Part shown: positions 7,407-15,709 of the stretch, one piece after another
How the letters are laid out: the number at the start of each line of letters is the position of its first letter
Numbering within the stretch: position 1 is the first letter of the stretch
Assembly: GCA_007118045.1 (NCBI GenBank)
Contig: SKTG01000146.1
Span: 1 to 32,924, forward strand
Direction: 5' to 3'
DNA: 32,924 bases
Source of the DNA: Nitriliruptoraceae bacterium
GTDB lineage: Bacteria > Actinomycetota > Nitriliruptoria > Nitriliruptorales > Nitriliruptoraceae
The notes under the pieces: generated by a model
What the model was told of the DNA's origin: nothing
Seen by the model: the letters and a program-made list of their open reading frames with translations, nothing else
Databases searched by the model: none
Program-made: the position numbers and the translations under genes

Positions 7407-9508
7407 CGGGTGGCGACCTGTTCCGGCGCCGCCGGCTCGTGGTGCAGGTAGCAGGCGACGTCATGATCCTCGGCGAGCGGCAGGAGGGCGGGATCGCGTC
7501 GGGAGCAGACCTCCATCACGTGGTCGCAGCGGTCCGCGAACGGACAGCCGACGAGGGGTTGCTGCGCGGACGGCAGCTCCCCGGGGATCGCGGCGAGCTG
7601 CGCCTCGGGGGCGCCGGGCTGAGGCACCGCCCCCAGCAGCGCCCGGGTGTAGGGATGGCCGGGATCGTTCAGCACCGTCTCCGTTGGACCGCGCTCGCAC
7701 ACCTGCCCGGCGTACATGACGACCACCTCGTCGGCGACCTCGCCGATCAGGCCGATGTCGTGGCTGATCAGCACGATGCCGGTGCCGTGCTCCTCGCGGA
7801 CCTGGAGCAGTTGGTCGATCACCTCCGCCTGGGTGGTCACGTCCAGCGCCGTGGTCGGCTCGTCCGCGAGCAGGAGGTCGGGCCCGAGCGCCATCGTCAT
7901 CGCGATCATCACCCGCTGGTTCTGACCGCCGCTGAGGCGGAACGGGTACTGCCGCATGACGTGGCGGGGGTCGGGGAACCCGACCGTGCCGAAGGCCTCC
8001 TCCGCCACCTGCCTCGCCGTCGCGCGGTCCATACCACGGTTCACGCGCAGGGTCTCGACGATCTGGTAGCCGACCGTCAGCACGGGGTTGAGCGACCCCA
8101 CCGGGTTCTGGAACATCATGCCGATCCGCGGGCCACGGATGCCGCGCATCACGGCTTCGGGCGCTCTCGTGAGATCGGTGCCGTCGAAGGTGATCGAGCC
8201 ACCGGTGACGTGACCCTGCTCCCCAAGCAGACCCATGATCGCGAACGAGGTGACCGACTTGCCGGAGCCGCTCTCGCCGACGATGCCGAGGATGCGCCCG
8301 CGTTCGACGGTGAAGCTCACGCCCCGCACGGCCTCGACCACGCCGGTCGGCGTGTCGAACTCCACCTCGAGGTCCTCGACCGCCAGCAGGGGCTGGGCCT
8401 GGCCGCCGCCCCCACCGTTGCGCCTGACGCCGAGATCACCGTCGCCATCGCCGTCCCGTCCCTGGACATCGTCAGCACTGGCGCGAGGATCACCGTCGCC
8501 GTCTCGATCGCCACCGGCACCGCCGTCGATCGACACTTCCCTGCCGGGGAGCCGGGCGGGCGCGGCGGCACGGTCCGCGTCGGCAGCCTTCCTGTCCGAC
8601 CGACGCCGGCGTCGCCGCGGCGTGCCGTCGTCACGCAGCCCCTCGACGGCGAGGTTGATGGTCAGCACCGTCAGCATGATGGCGAGGCCGGGCAGGACCG
8701 GCAGCCACGGGGAGGCGATCATGTTCTGACGGCCGTCCGCCAGGATCTGCCCCCAGGAGATCGACGGCGAGGTCAGCCCGAAGCCGAGGAAGCTCAGGGT
8801 CGATTCCATGATGACCAGGTGGCTGAGGTCGATCAGCGCGATCGGCGGGACGACCTTGGACGCCGGCGGGAGCACGTAACGGAACATCTGCCGCAGGTTG
8901 CTCGCCCCGAGCGAGCGGGCGGCACTGACGTAGGCCTGCTCGCGCTCGGACAGGACGCGGCTGCGCACGACGCGGGCGTAGACGATCCAGGCCGGGATCC
9001 CGAGCACGAGGATCAGGTGGATCGGCGAGCGGTCGCGCATCATCCCGAGGATCACGATCGCGATGAGGATGAACGGCAGGGCCAGCTGGATGTCCCCGAG
9101 CCGCATCAGCACGGTGTCGACGAGCCGGCCGTAGAAGCCCGACGCGAGGCCCGTGAGGACGCCGAGTGTGCCCCCGAGCAGCATCGCGCAGACGCTGATC
9201 AGCACCGAGGAGCGGGCGCCGTAGATCAGCCGGGAGAGCACGTCCCGTCCGATCGCGTCGGTCCCGAACGGGTAGGTGAGCTCGCCGCCGGCCCACACGG
9301 GCGGGAGCAGCACGTTGCCGAGGTCCTGCGACGCGGGGTCGTGTGGCGCCAGCCACGGTGCCGCCACGGCGACGATCAGGAGCACGGCGATCCCGGAGAG
9401 CCCGACGAGACCGGCCTTGCGCTGCCGCAGCTGCTGGAGGAGGCCGACACCGTCGCCCCCCGCTGCCTCGCTGGCCGCGGTGCGGTCGCTGACGATCCCG
9501 CCGCTCAC
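7403..9508 (-). CDS. Fused ABC permease (DppC type) and ATP-binding protein (DppD type)
   Basis: Uninterrupted frame: permease domain (EREQAYVSAARSLGASNLRQMFRYVLPPA), Asp/Gly-rich linker (GGDRDGDGDPRASADDVQGRDGDGDGDLG), then ATPase (GESGSGKSVTSFAIMGLL, LSGGQNQRVMIAMTMALGPDLLLADEPTTALD). GTGA overlap with dppB stop. Confidence 0.85.
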   Translation of the reverse strand: MSGGIVSDRTAASEAAGGDGVGLLQQLRQRKAGLVGLSGIAVLLIVAVAAPWLAPHDPASQDLGNVLLPPVWAGGELTYPFGTDAIGRDVLSRLIYGARSSVLISVCAMLLGGTLGVLTGLASGFYGRLVDTVLMRLGDIQLALPFILIAIVILGMMRDRSPIHLILVLGIPAWIVYARVVRSRVLSEREQAYVSAARSLGASNLRQMFRYVLPPASKVVPPIALIDLSHLVIMESTLSFLGFGLTSPSISWGQILADGRQNMIASPWLPVLPGLAIMLTVLTINLAVEGLRDDGTPRRRRRRSDRKAADADRAAAPARLPGREVSIDGGAGGDRDGDGDPRASADDVQGRDGDGDGDLGVRRNGGGGGQAQPLLAVEDLEVEFDTPTGVVEAVRGVSFTVERGRILGIVGESGSGKSVTSFAIMGLLGEQGHVTGGSITFDGTDLTRAPEAVMRGIRGPRIGMMFQNPVGSLNPVLTVGYQIVETLRVNRGMDRATARQVAEEAFGTVGFPDPRHVMRQYPFRLSGGQNQRVMIAMTMALGPDLLLADEPTTALDVTTQAEVIDQLLQVREEHGTGIVLISHDIGLIGEVADEVVVMYAGQVCERGPTETVLNDPGHPYTRALLGAVPQPGAPEAQLAAIPGELPSAQQPLVGCPFADRCDHVMEVCSRRDPALLPLAEDHDVACYLHHEPAAPEQVATR

Positions 9509-10434
9509 GTCCCGGCTCCCAGTCGGATGCGCGGGTCCAGGACGCTGTAGGTCATGTCGACCACGAAGTTGATGACGACGAAGGCGACCGCGGCGACGAG
9601 GACCGCGCCCTCGACCATCGGGAAGTTGCGGCTGACGAGCGAGTCGACGGCCAGCTTGCCGATCCCCGGCCAGTTGAAGATCACCTCGATGACGTACGAA
9701 CCGGCGAGCACCATCGCCGACTGCAGACCGAGGAGGGTGATCAGCGGCAGCGAGGCCACCTTGAGCACGTGCACGAGCAGGACCTTGCGTCGCGGGATGC
9801 CGCGGGCACGAGCCGCTCGGACGTAGTCCTCGCCGAGGGTCTCGATGAAGGACTGGCGGACGGTGCGGATCAGGATCGGTGTCAGCGCGACCGCCATCGT
9901 GGTCACGGGCAGCACGAAGCTGGCCGGACCCGTGAAGTCGACCGCCGGCAGCCACCCGAGCTGCACCGCGAACACCAGCACCAGGAGCACGGCCAACCAG
10001 AAGTTCGGGGTCGCCTGCGCAGCGGCGACGTACACCTGGACCGCGCGGTCGAGGGCCGAGCCGCGCTTGAGCGCCGATGCGATCCCGAGCACCAGCGCGA
10101 TCACCGTGGACACGAGCATCGTGACCACCGCGAGCGCGACCGTGTTGGGCAACGCGGCCAGGACCACGTCACGGACGTCGTAGGCGCCGTAGAACGACTG
10201 GCCCATGTCGCCGCGGAGCAGGTTGCGCAGGTAGTACAGGTACTGGACGTAGACCGGCTCGTCGAGCCCCAACCGTGCCCGGGTGGCCTCGATGACCTCG
10301 TCCGACGCGTCCGCGGCGTTCATCAACCTCGCCGGGTCGCCGGAGGCGGCCCGCAGCAGGATGAAGACCAGCGTCACCACGCAGAGGATCACGAAGAACA
10401 TCTGCGCGGTGCGCCGGACGAGGAACCAGGCCAC
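9505..10434 (-). CDS. dppB: Oligopeptide/dipeptide ABC transporter permease (DppB type)
   Basis: LVRRTAQMFFVILCVVTLVFILLRAASGDPA; GEDYVRAARARGIPRRKVLLVHVLK permease loop. Confidence 0.93.
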   Translation of the reverse strand: MAWFLVRRTAQMFFVILCVVTLVFILLRAASGDPARLMNAADASDEVIEATRARLGLDEPVYVQYLYYLRNLLRGDMGQSFYGAYDVRDVVLAALPNTVALAVVTMLVSTVIALVLGIASALKRGSALDRAVQVYVAAAQATPNFWLAVLLVLVFAVQLGWLPAVDFTGPASFVLPVTTMAVALTPILIRTVRQSFIETLGEDYVRAARARGIPRRKVLLVHVLKVASLPLITLLGLQSAMVLAGSYVIEVIFNWPGIGKLAVDSLVSRNFPMVEGAVLVAAVAFVVINFVVDMTYSVLDPRIRLGAGT

Positions 10435-10443
10435 GGCGGCGGT

Positions 10444-12081
10444 TCAGTCGCTCAGACGTGCGCTGGTGAAGTTCGTCTCGAAGTTCGGCAGGACGCGCAG
10501 ATCCTCCAGTTCGTCGGTGTGCGCGACCGAGAAGTCGCTGTAGTACATCGGCACGTGCGGGAGCTGCTCCCAGAAGTGCGCCTGGAGGTCGACGTAGACC
10601 TCCTCGCGCTCGTCCTCGTCGATGACCTCCATGCCGGCGGCGAGCAGCTCCTGCACCGTCTCGTCGCTGCCGTCGCTCCACGGTTCCGAACCCCAGATGC
10701 CGAGCGCGGCGGCGGGATCCCCGCTGCTGGACCAGCTCAGGTGGTACAGCGAGCCGGTGCCGTCACCGTGCGCGTCGTCGACGAGCCCGGCGACGTCGGT
10801 CGTGACCAGCTCAGCGTCGAGCCCGATCTCGTTGAGGTTGGCCACCACGGCCTCGCCCACCTGTTCGGCCCGCGGCAGGAAGCCGCTCGCCACCCACAGC
10901 TCGACCTCCTCGCCCTCGGCACCGATCTCCTGGATCAGCTCGGATGCCGCGTCGAGATCCTGCTGGTAGTCGGGCTCCCCCTGCTGGTAGTAGAGGACCT
11001 CGCTCGGCATGAAGCTGCCGGCGACCTGGCTCTCGCCCTGGACCAGGTTCTCCACGATCGCGTCGCGGTCGATCGCCATCGTCACGGCCTGACGCAGCTC
11101 GAGGTCGTCGTCCCAGAGCTCCCAACGACCGGGCACCGTCAGCAGGTTGACCTGCTCGATCCCCGTCATCGACTGCAGCGTGAAGCCGTCCTCGGACTCG
11201 ATCGTGTCGTGGTGCTCGGCCGGGACACGGTCGATCGCGTCGGCCTGGCCGGCCAGGAGGGCGTTCACGCGCGTCTGGGCGTCACCGACGAACTCCCACG
11301 TGAGCTCCTCGATCTCCGGCACCTCGTCCCAGTAGTCCTCGTTGACCTCCATGTCCTTGCGGGTCTCGGTCTCGTCCGTCAGACGGAACGGACCGGTGCC
11401 GTTCGGTCGCTCGGCGAGCGTGTCGGCACCGGCTTCGGCGTCCTCCGCGGCGATGATCGGTGTCTGACGCAACGCGTCGAAGAGGGTGGCCAGCGGGCTG
11501 TCGGTGACCAGGCGCACCGTGTGGTCGTCGACGACCTCGCCGGTGGTGGGTACCCAGCGGTCCGCGAGGACCGTGTCCTCGCCTGCCGCTCCCGAGGCGC
11601 GCTCGACGGACGCCACGACGTCCTCGGCCGTCAGCGCCTGGCCCTCGTGGAAGGTCACGTCGTCGCGGAGCGTGAACTCCCACGTCGTGTCGTCGATCTG
11701 CTCCCAGTCGGTCGCCAGCATCGGCTCCGGCTGGTCGAGCTCCCCGGTCGGGAACTGCACCAGGGTGTCGTAGAGGTGGACGTTGAGGCGCTGCTGGCTC
11801 TGGGCCGTGCTCTGGTAGGGCACCCAGTCGGCCCAGAAGTTCTCCGCGATCAGGAAACGGACCCCGTCCCCCTCGCGCTCCTCCACCTCGTCCGCATCCG
11901 CAGCCGCCTCCTCGTCGTCCGCGGCCGCGTCCTCGTCCTCGGCGGCCACGTCGTCCGCCTCCTCGGTGTCGTCGACCGTGGCGTCGTCCCCGTCGATGTC
12001 GTCTGGCACCTCGGTCGGTGAACATGCAACGGCGAGGGCGAACACCGCCGCCCCCGCCCCGAAACGCAGGCTTACGTTCAT
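10444..12081 (-). CDS. ABC transporter substrate-binding lipoprotein, family 5
   Basis: Signal with lipobox (FALAVACS), acidic linker, then DTLVQFPTGELDQPEPMLATDWEQIDDTTWEFTLRDDVTFHEGQALTAEDVVASVERA. Confidence 0.93.
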   Translation of the reverse strand: MNVSLRFGAGAAVFALAVACSPTEVPDDIDGDDATVDDTEEADDVAAEDEDAAADDEEAAADADEVEEREGDGVRFLIAENFWADWVPYQSTAQSQQRLNVHLYDTLVQFPTGELDQPEPMLATDWEQIDDTTWEFTLRDDVTFHEGQALTAEDVVASVERASGAAGEDTVLADRWVPTTGEVVDDHTVRLVTDSPLATLFDALRQTPIIAAEDAEAGADTLAERPNGTGPFRLTDETETRKDMEVNEDYWDEVPEIEELTWEFVGDAQTRVNALLAGQADAIDRVPAEHHDTIESEDGFTLQSMTGIEQVNLLTVPGRWELWDDDLELRQAVTMAIDRDAIVENLVQGESQVAGSFMPSEVLYYQQGEPDYQQDLDAASELIQEIGAEGEEVELWVASGFLPRAEQVGEAVVANLNEIGLDAELVTTDVAGLVDDAHGDGTGSLYHLSWSSSGDPAAALGIWGSEPWSDGSDETVQELLAAGMEVIDEDEREEVYVDLQAHFWEQLPHVPMYYSDFSVAHTDELEDLRVLPNFETNFTSARLSD

Positions 12082-12110
12082 CGGTCGCGCTCCCTCGCTC
12101 CCCCACCGGC

Positions 12111-12136
12111 TTCCACTTGGTGGAACATCGGTTCCA
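12111..12136. promoter_or_regulatory. Candidate IclR-type operator, copy 2 (TTCCACTTGGTGGAACATCGGTTCCA)
   Basis: Two overlapping perfect inverted repeats: TTCCAC-TTG-GTGGAA and TGGAAC-ATCG-GTTCCA, just upstream of the SBP gene. Confidence 0.7.
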
Positions 12137-12208
12137 TTCTCGATGCTAAGCGCGGTCGGGGGCGCGGTCAACGGTTCGAGGTGGCAGGCGTCGACTACCG
12201 TGCCCTCG

Positions 12209-12701
12209 ATGGATCCGAGCGGACTGGAGGCACGGGCACGAGCCGGCCTCGATCCCGAGGCCTACGCCCTGGTCGCGGACGTGGCGGGAGACGGGCACAC
12301 GGCCGGACGGAACGAGGCAGCGTTCCAACGGCGGTCACTCGTCCGGCGCGTGTTGCGCGATGTCTCCCGTGTCGACACGTCCACCGTCCTGCAGGGCACG
12401 CCGGTCACCGCACCGCTGGGTATCGCTCCGCTCCCACGCATGGGAGCGATCCATCGCGATGGGGAGCGTGGCCTGGCCACGGCTGCCGCCGAGCTCGGGA
12501 TGGTGTTCTGCGCGGCCGCGAACAGCTCCCTGGCCCTCGAGGATCTGGTAGCAAGCCGTCCAGAACGCCCTCGCCCAGGTGCGTGAAGAGCTCGCTCGAG
12601 CGATGGCGCTGATGGGAGCGTCGGACGTCGCGGATCTCACGCCCGACCGGGTCAGTTCCGAGCTCGAGTACGCCCTCATCGAGCGTCGACGATCTGGATG
12701 A
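12209..12701 (+). pseudogene. Remnant of FMN-dependent alpha-hydroxy-acid dehydrogenase (internal deletion plus frame change)
   Basis: N-terminal part MDPSGLEARARAGLDPEAYALVADVAGDG...TPVTAPLGIAPLPRMGAIHRDGERGLATAAAELGMVFCAAANSSLALEDL; C-terminal-like tail in another frame VQNALAQVREELARAMALMGASDVADLTPD. Confidence 0.75.
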
Positions 12702-13065
12702 GGTTGCCACAGGTGTCGTCGAACACGGCGATGACGACCTCGCCGAGATCGGTCGGGGGTTGGGTGAACACGACGCCGTGCTCGGTGAGCCGCTGGTACT
12801 CGGCGTTGACGTCGTCCACGGCGAACTGCGCCAGCGGGATGCCGTCCTCGACGAGCGCGTCGCGGTAGGGCTTCACGGCGGGATGACCCGAGGGCTCCAG
12901 CAGCAGTTGGGCACCGTCGGGGTCGTCGGGTGAGACGACCGTCAGCCACGAGGCGCCGTCACCGACGGGGATGTCGTGGTGCAGCTGGAAGCCGAGCACG
13001 CCGGTGTAGAACTCGAGCGCTGCTCGTTGGTCGTCGACGAACACGCTGGTCAGGTGGATCCGCAT
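12676..13065 (-). CDS. VOC family (glyoxalase/bleomycin resistance-like) protein
   Basis: MRIHLTSVFVDDQRAALEFYTGVLGFQLHHDIPVGDGASWLTVVSPDDPDGAQLLLEP...VVIAVFDDTCGNLIQIVD. Confidence 0.9.
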   Translation of the reverse strand: MRIHLTSVFVDDQRAALEFYTGVLGFQLHHDIPVGDGASWLTVVSPDDPDGAQLLLEPSGHPAVKPYRDALVEDGIPLAQFAVDDVNAEYQRLTEHGVVFTQPPTDLGEVVIAVFDDTCGNLIQIVDAR

Positions 13066-13346
13066 CGGGTGTCCTTTCCGGGTTCGAGCCATCGCTGGGT
13101 GAGGTCTCGAAGGGGTCCGCGCTCGATGGAGTGCAGCTTCGAGCGTCCCTGCCAGCGCACCGTGACCAGACCGGCGGACTCGAGCACCGCGAGGTGCTGC
13201 GAGATCGCCTGGCGGCTGGAGTTGACGCCGTGTCGGGAGATGAGCAGCGAGCAGAGCTCGAACAGGGTCTGGTCGTCCCGGGTCGCCAGTTCGTCGAGGA
13301 TCAGACGGCGGGTCTCGTCGGCCAGTGCCTTGAACACGTCTCCCAT
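13050..13346 (-). CDS. ArsR family transcriptional regulator
   Basis: MGDVFKALADETRRLILDELATRDDQTLFELCSLL...SSRQAISQHLAVLESAGLVTVRWQGRSKLHSIE. Confidence 0.92.
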   Translation of the reverse strand: MGDVFKALADETRRLILDELATRDDQTLFELCSLLISRHGVNSSRQAISQHLAVLESAGLVTVRWQGRSKLHSIERGPLRDLTQRWLEPGKDTRCGST

Positions 13347-13360
13347 ACCCGCCCGATTAT

Positions 13361-13376
13361 GCAAGTATCCACTTGC
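13361..13376. promoter_or_regulatory. Candidate ArsR operator GCAAGT-ATCC-ACTTGC
   Basis: Perfect 6-4-6 inverted repeat 15 nt upstream of the arsR start codon. Confidence 0.6.
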
Positions 13377-13429
13377 CTGTCAAGCCGGGCTCGCCGTCCA
13401 CGCCCTGACCAGCAGTGGTCCGTCGCCTC

Positions 13430-13825
13430 TCAGCCTCGCAGCTGCTCGAGGAGGTGGGCGAGCGGGTAGTAGAGGTGTTCGCGCTCGATGTGTTCCTCGC
13501 CGACGGTCACCACGATGCAGACCTTGGCGGTGACGGTCCGCCCGGTCGCCTCGATGCCGTGGTACGTGCCGACGTGACGCCCGACGTAGTCGAACTCCAT
13601 GACCGCGGTGCCGTCAGCGGCGTACGACGCGCGGGAGATCCCCCCACCGCCCTCGAAGGCCCGGCCCCAGAAGTCGGCGAGCATCCCGTCCGCCACGGCA
13701 TCCCTGCCCTGTCGCTGCTTTCCCGTGGGCACGTCGAGCGAGACGACGTCCGGAGCCAGGGCCTGCAGGTCGTGCCCGCGGAAGTACGCCTCGGCGATCT
13801 CCTGGACGCGTTGGGCCGTCGTCAT
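13430..13825 (-). CDS. SnoaL-like/ester cyclase-type (NTF2 fold) protein
   Basis: MTTAQRVQEIAEAYFRGHDLQALAPDVVSLDVPTGKQRQGRDAVADGMLADFWGRAFEGG...GTAVMEFDYVGRHVGTYHGIEATGRTV. Confidence 0.75.
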   Translation of the reverse strand: MTTAQRVQEIAEAYFRGHDLQALAPDVVSLDVPTGKQRQGRDAVADGMLADFWGRAFEGGGGISRASYAADGTAVMEFDYVGRHVGTYHGIEATGRTVTAKVCIVVTVGEEHIEREHLYYPLAHLLEQLRG

Positions 13826-13917
13826 CGTCCACCCCCTGCCCGTTCGCCGACCCTGCAGAAGCACGGGCAGGGCGTCAAGTGGATGCGGACACGACCGGCG
13901 ATGAAGCCCCTCTGCTG

Positions 13918-14280
13918 TCAGCCGACCGCAGCTGCCATGGTCGCCTCCATCTCCTCGACCTGGTGCAGCGGCGTGACCGCGACGAAGACGACCCCGATGT
14001 CGCTCCAACCGGTGTGCCCGGCGGGCCAGTGGTAGAGGTCGCCGGCGCGAGCCGTCTCCTCGGTCCCATCCGCGTAACGGACGGTGATCTCGCCCTCGAG
14101 GACGATGCCGAAGTGGTCGCCCGAGCACAACCCGTCCGGCAGTGCCGCGAAGAACGGGGTCAGATCCGTTGCCGGGGCGAGCGTGTAGCGGGCCACGTGC
14201 ATCTCCCCCCACCGCTCCGCTCGGATGTCGCCCTCGTCCTGCTGGAACTCGATGCTCAGCTCGTCCGTACCTGCTCGCAT
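13918..14280 (-). CDS. Cupin domain-containing protein
   Basis: GDHFGIVLEGEITVRYADGTEETARAGDLYHWPAGHTGWSD. Confidence 0.75.
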   Translation of the reverse strand: MRAGTDELSIEFQQDEGDIRAERWGEMHVARYTLAPATDLTPFFAALPDGLCSGDHFGIVLEGEITVRYADGTEETARAGDLYHWPAGHTGWSDIGVVFVAVTPLHQVEEMEATMAAAVG

Positions 14281-14368
14281 GCTCGAGACCTCTCCTCCAC
14301 GGCGTGTGTCCGAGGCGCCCCCTCGGAAGGGACCGACCCGAGCATCGGCGCCACCAGGGCCCGCATCC

Positions 14369-14386
14369 ATACCAGAAGTCTGGTAT
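14369..14386. promoter_or_regulatory. Perfect inverted repeat ATACCAGA-AG-TCTGGTAT between divergent cupin and LuxR genes
   Basis: 8-2-8 perfect palindrome in the divergent promoter region. Confidence 0.65.
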
Positions 14387-14431
14387 CCCTTCGGTGGGAG
14401 AGACGGAGGGCGTCACCGTGGCCTGCTGCAC

Positions 14432-15616
14432 GTGAGCACCTACACCGCCGAGCAGGTGCTGGAACGGGTCCAGGGGCTCGCCCGTGAGGGGCTCGACGTC
14501 GCGACGTTCCTGTCGGCGGCGGGCGCCGCGCTCCATCGGGTGGTGCCGACGGACGTCGAGACCCTGCCGACCCCCTCGTGGGTCACGTTGGACCCGACCT
14601 CGCTGCTGATCACCAGCACCTTCTCCCCGGGATGCGAGATCCCGACCGAGGAGGTCGTGGCGCTCGAGTACCGCTCCGACATGCCGAGCAACCGGGTCGG
14701 CGACGTCGTGCGCCATCCTCTGGGCGTCCAGACGGCGCGGGAGCTGGTCGCGAACGATCCCGGCGGTGCCGGCGGGTACCTGGACCTCCTCCGCTCGATC
14801 GGCATCGAGCACGAGGCGCTGGTGGCGTTGCGGGCCCGCGACGGCGAGCACTGGGGCGCCGTGTACCTGGTCCGCGGCCCCGCACGAGCGGACTTCTCCC
14901 GGCAAGAGCTCGGCTTCCTGCGCACGGTGGCTCCCTATCTGGCCGAGGGGATCCGGCGCGGTTTGCTGTTGGGTGAGGCCTCGGAGCCGGAGAGGCCGGA
15001 TGCCCCGGCGATCGTCGTGCTCGGGGAGGATCTCACCCCGGAGTCGTTCACTCCGGGTGCGCAGCAGTGGTTGCAGGACCTGCCGGCGTCGCATGGCGAC
15101 GGGCTGCCCGCGGCCGTGCTCTCCGTGGCCCAGGTCGCGCTCGCGGGTCGTGACGGGGATCCGTGGGGGGATCCCGCTCGCGCCCGGGTGCTCTCCGATC
15201 GCCGCGGATGGGTGATGCTGCACGGCCAGTCGCTCGCGGGCGCAGGTCGGCGAGTGGCGGTGACCATCCAGCCGGCAGGCCCCGACCGGATCACCCCCTT
15301 GCTCATGGCCGCCTACGAACTGACCGCTCGGGAGGAGCAGGTCACCCGTCACGTGCTACAGGGTGACTCGACCGCCCAGATCGCCGCGGCGCTGAGCGTG
15401 TCTCCCTACACCGTGCAGGAACACGTGAAGAACATCTTCGGGAAGACCGCGGTCTCCAGCCGTCGCGAGCTCGTGAGCCGGGTGTTCACCCGTCATCACC
15501 AGCCACGGGTCGAGGACAACGACGAACGGATCGGACTGGACAGACCGATCCGCGGCGGCCCCTTCCCCCACCCGTCGGCGCAACGGCTCGGCGCGGCGCA
15601 CCAGGAGCCCGCCTGA
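14432..15616 (+). CDS. LuxR family transcriptional regulator
   Basis: C-terminal HTH: YELTAREEQVTRHVLQGDSTAQIAAALSVSPYTVQEHVKNIFGKTAVSSRRELVSRVF; GTG start at 14432. Confidence 0.9.
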   Translation: MSTYTAEQVLERVQGLAREGLDVATFLSAAGAALHRVVPTDVETLPTPSWVTLDPTSLLITSTFSPGCEIPTEEVVALEYRSDMPSNRVGDVVRHPLGVQTARELVANDPGGAGGYLDLLRSIGIEHEALVALRARDGEHWGAVYLVRGPARADFSRQELGFLRTVAPYLAEGIRRGLLLGEASEPERPDAPAIVVLGEDLTPESFTPGAQQWLQDLPASHGDGLPAAVLSVAQVALAGRDGDPWGDPARARVLSDRRGWVMLHGQSLAGAGRRVAVTIQPAGPDRITPLLMAAYELTAREEQVTRHVLQGDSTAQIAAALSVSPYTVQEHVKNIFGKTAVSSRRELVSRVFTRHHQPRVEDNDERIGLDRPIRGGPFPHPSAQRLGAAHQEPA

Positions 15617-15709
15617 CGGTCGAGGATGGTCTCGACGCATGGTCGCACCCGTACCAGACGGCTGCCTGGCGGACCGGGATCCGTCATCGTGCTCGTCACC
15701 CACCTCGGG

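Noticed and set aside
7439-9550. 703-aa plus-strand ORF
   Set aside because: Antisense to the DppC-DppD fusion; composition typical of a spurious GC-rich frame.
9769-12021. 750-aa plus-strand ORF
   Set aside because: Antisense to dppB and the SBP gene; no recognisable domains.
12429-12448. Perfect hairpin CGCTCCCA-CGCA-TGGGAGCG
   Set aside because: Lies within the conserved PLPRMGAIHRDGE coding segment of the FMN dehydrogenase remnant; coding constraint is sufficient explanation.
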